From: JBNAGF01 sp049801055 | GTDB taxonomy: Bacteria > Pseudomonadota > Alphaproteobacteria > Rhodobacterales > Rhodobacteraceae | Assembly: GCF_049801055.1 (NCBI RefSeq) | Contig: NZ_JBNAGF010000005.1 | Coordinates: forward strand, 1-64,000 | Reading direction: 5' to 3' | DNA: 64,000 bases | Shown here: piece after piece, positions 63,578-64,000 of the stretch | Layout of the letters: each line of letters begins with the position of its first letter | How positions within the stretch are numbered: the first letter of the stretch is position 1 | Translations under genes and position numbers: made by a program | Notes under the pieces: generated by a model | Seen by the model: only the letters and a program-made list of their open reading frames with translations | The model's database searches: none | What the model was told of the DNA's origin: nothing

Positions 63578-64000
63578 TTAACGCAGCTGGGGTATTTGCT
63601 CTGAATTGTCAGGATTTTCCGCGAAGTCCAGCCGGGACTCGCGCTGCAGGCCGGCAAAATCGAACAGTTTTGGATCGAGCAAGTGGGACGGGCGCGCGTT
63701 CATCAGCGCCCGGAACATGACCTGCCGGCGACCCGGGTTGTTTCTCTCCCAACCATCGAGAATCTGCTTCACTTGCTGGCGCTGCAACCCGTCCTGGCTG
63801 CCGCATAGATCACAGGGGATGATCGGGTAATTCATAGATTGCGCGAACTTTTCGCAATCCGCCTCGGCCACGTGGGCAAGCGGGCGATAGACAAACAGAT
63901 CACCCTCTTCGTTCACCAGTTTCGGCGGCATGGTGGCCAGCCGGCCTCCGTGAAAGAGGTTCATAAAAAAGGTTTCGAGAATGTCATCCCTGTGATGGCC
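63578..64000 (-). CDS. ttcA: tRNA 2-thiocytidine biosynthesis protein TtcA (C-terminal part)
   Basis: The gene runs off the right edge of the window; 140 codons remain. The visible segment ends normally at a stop. It shows GHHRDDILETFF then MNLFHGGRLATMPPKL, and PCDLCGSQDG with the CxxC used for the [4Fe-4S] cluster. TtcA thiolates C32 of some tRNAs. The N-terminal PP-loop is outside the window. Confidence 0.9.
   Translation of the reverse strand, partial: GHHRDDILETFFMNLFHGGRLATMPPKLVNEEGDLFVYRPLAHVAEADCEKFAQSMNYPIIPCDLCGSQDGLQRQQVKQILDGWERNNPGRRQVMFRALMNARPSHLLDPKLFDFAGLQRESRLDFAENPDNSEQIPQLR

Overview
The window is a stretch of a GC-rich alphaproteobacterial chromosome, most likely from the Rhodobacteraceae (Roseobacter group). 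The evidence is the protein sequences, the tRNA-Trp/secE/nusG and rplKAJL-rpoBC order, the linked str, S10, spc and alpha ribosomal clusters, a four-gene AapJQMP amino-acid importer, and a yidC-engB-argB neighbourhood. There is no rRNA, CRISPR array, prophage or insertion sequence.

Layout. 1-1289: first tuf copy, cut at its start codon by the window edge, with terminator. 1417-4004: secreted ureohydrolase, Cys-rich mini-protein, DUF374 acyltransferase. 4105-5352: tRNA-Trp, secE, nusG. 5428-7278 (minus): cyclase/TPR protein. 7454-8800: rplK-rplA. 8980-10355: LicD-like protein and a glycerol-3-phosphate-type cytidylyltransferase. 10380-20395: rplJ-rplL-rpoB-rpoC. 20536-22245: DMT transporter and opposite-strand glycosyltransferase. 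22388-26989: str operon rpsL-rpsG-fusA-tuf. 27028-27603: broken PIN-domain gene. 27630-33634: S10 cluster, interrupted by a duplicated SnoaL-like gene between rplW and rplB. 33697-34317: 2OG-oxygenase-like gene just after rplP. 34384-38910: first part of spc (rpmC to rpmD). 39069-39278: DUF1127 mini-protein. 39367-44788: rplO-secY-adk and the alpha operon rpsM-rpsK-rpoA-rplQ.

Downstream are protease/recombination genes (Do-like protease, rarA), an enoyl-CoA hydratase-like gene, an overlapping crcB-rluC-HAD-ATP12 run, the aapJQMP importer, a minus-strand set (histidine phosphatase, Fe-S protein, sterol-desaturase-like protein), then argB, engB, yidC, a GGDEF/EAL protein and the C-terminal part of ttcA.

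Most of the first 45 kb builds the ribosome, RNA polymerase and Sec translocon. The most striking feature is modular: at nearly every terminator in the transcription/translation cluster an unrelated gene has been accommodated, and the next ribosomal block often has a recognisable promoter (TTG-type -35, exact 17-base spacer, TA-type -10). I did not find a clear undescribed multi-gene system. The best leads are the oxygenase gene abutting rplP, the LicD/cytidylyltransferase pair between rplA and rplJ, and the near-perfect 1.29-kb tuf repeats flanking 24 kb of essential genes.
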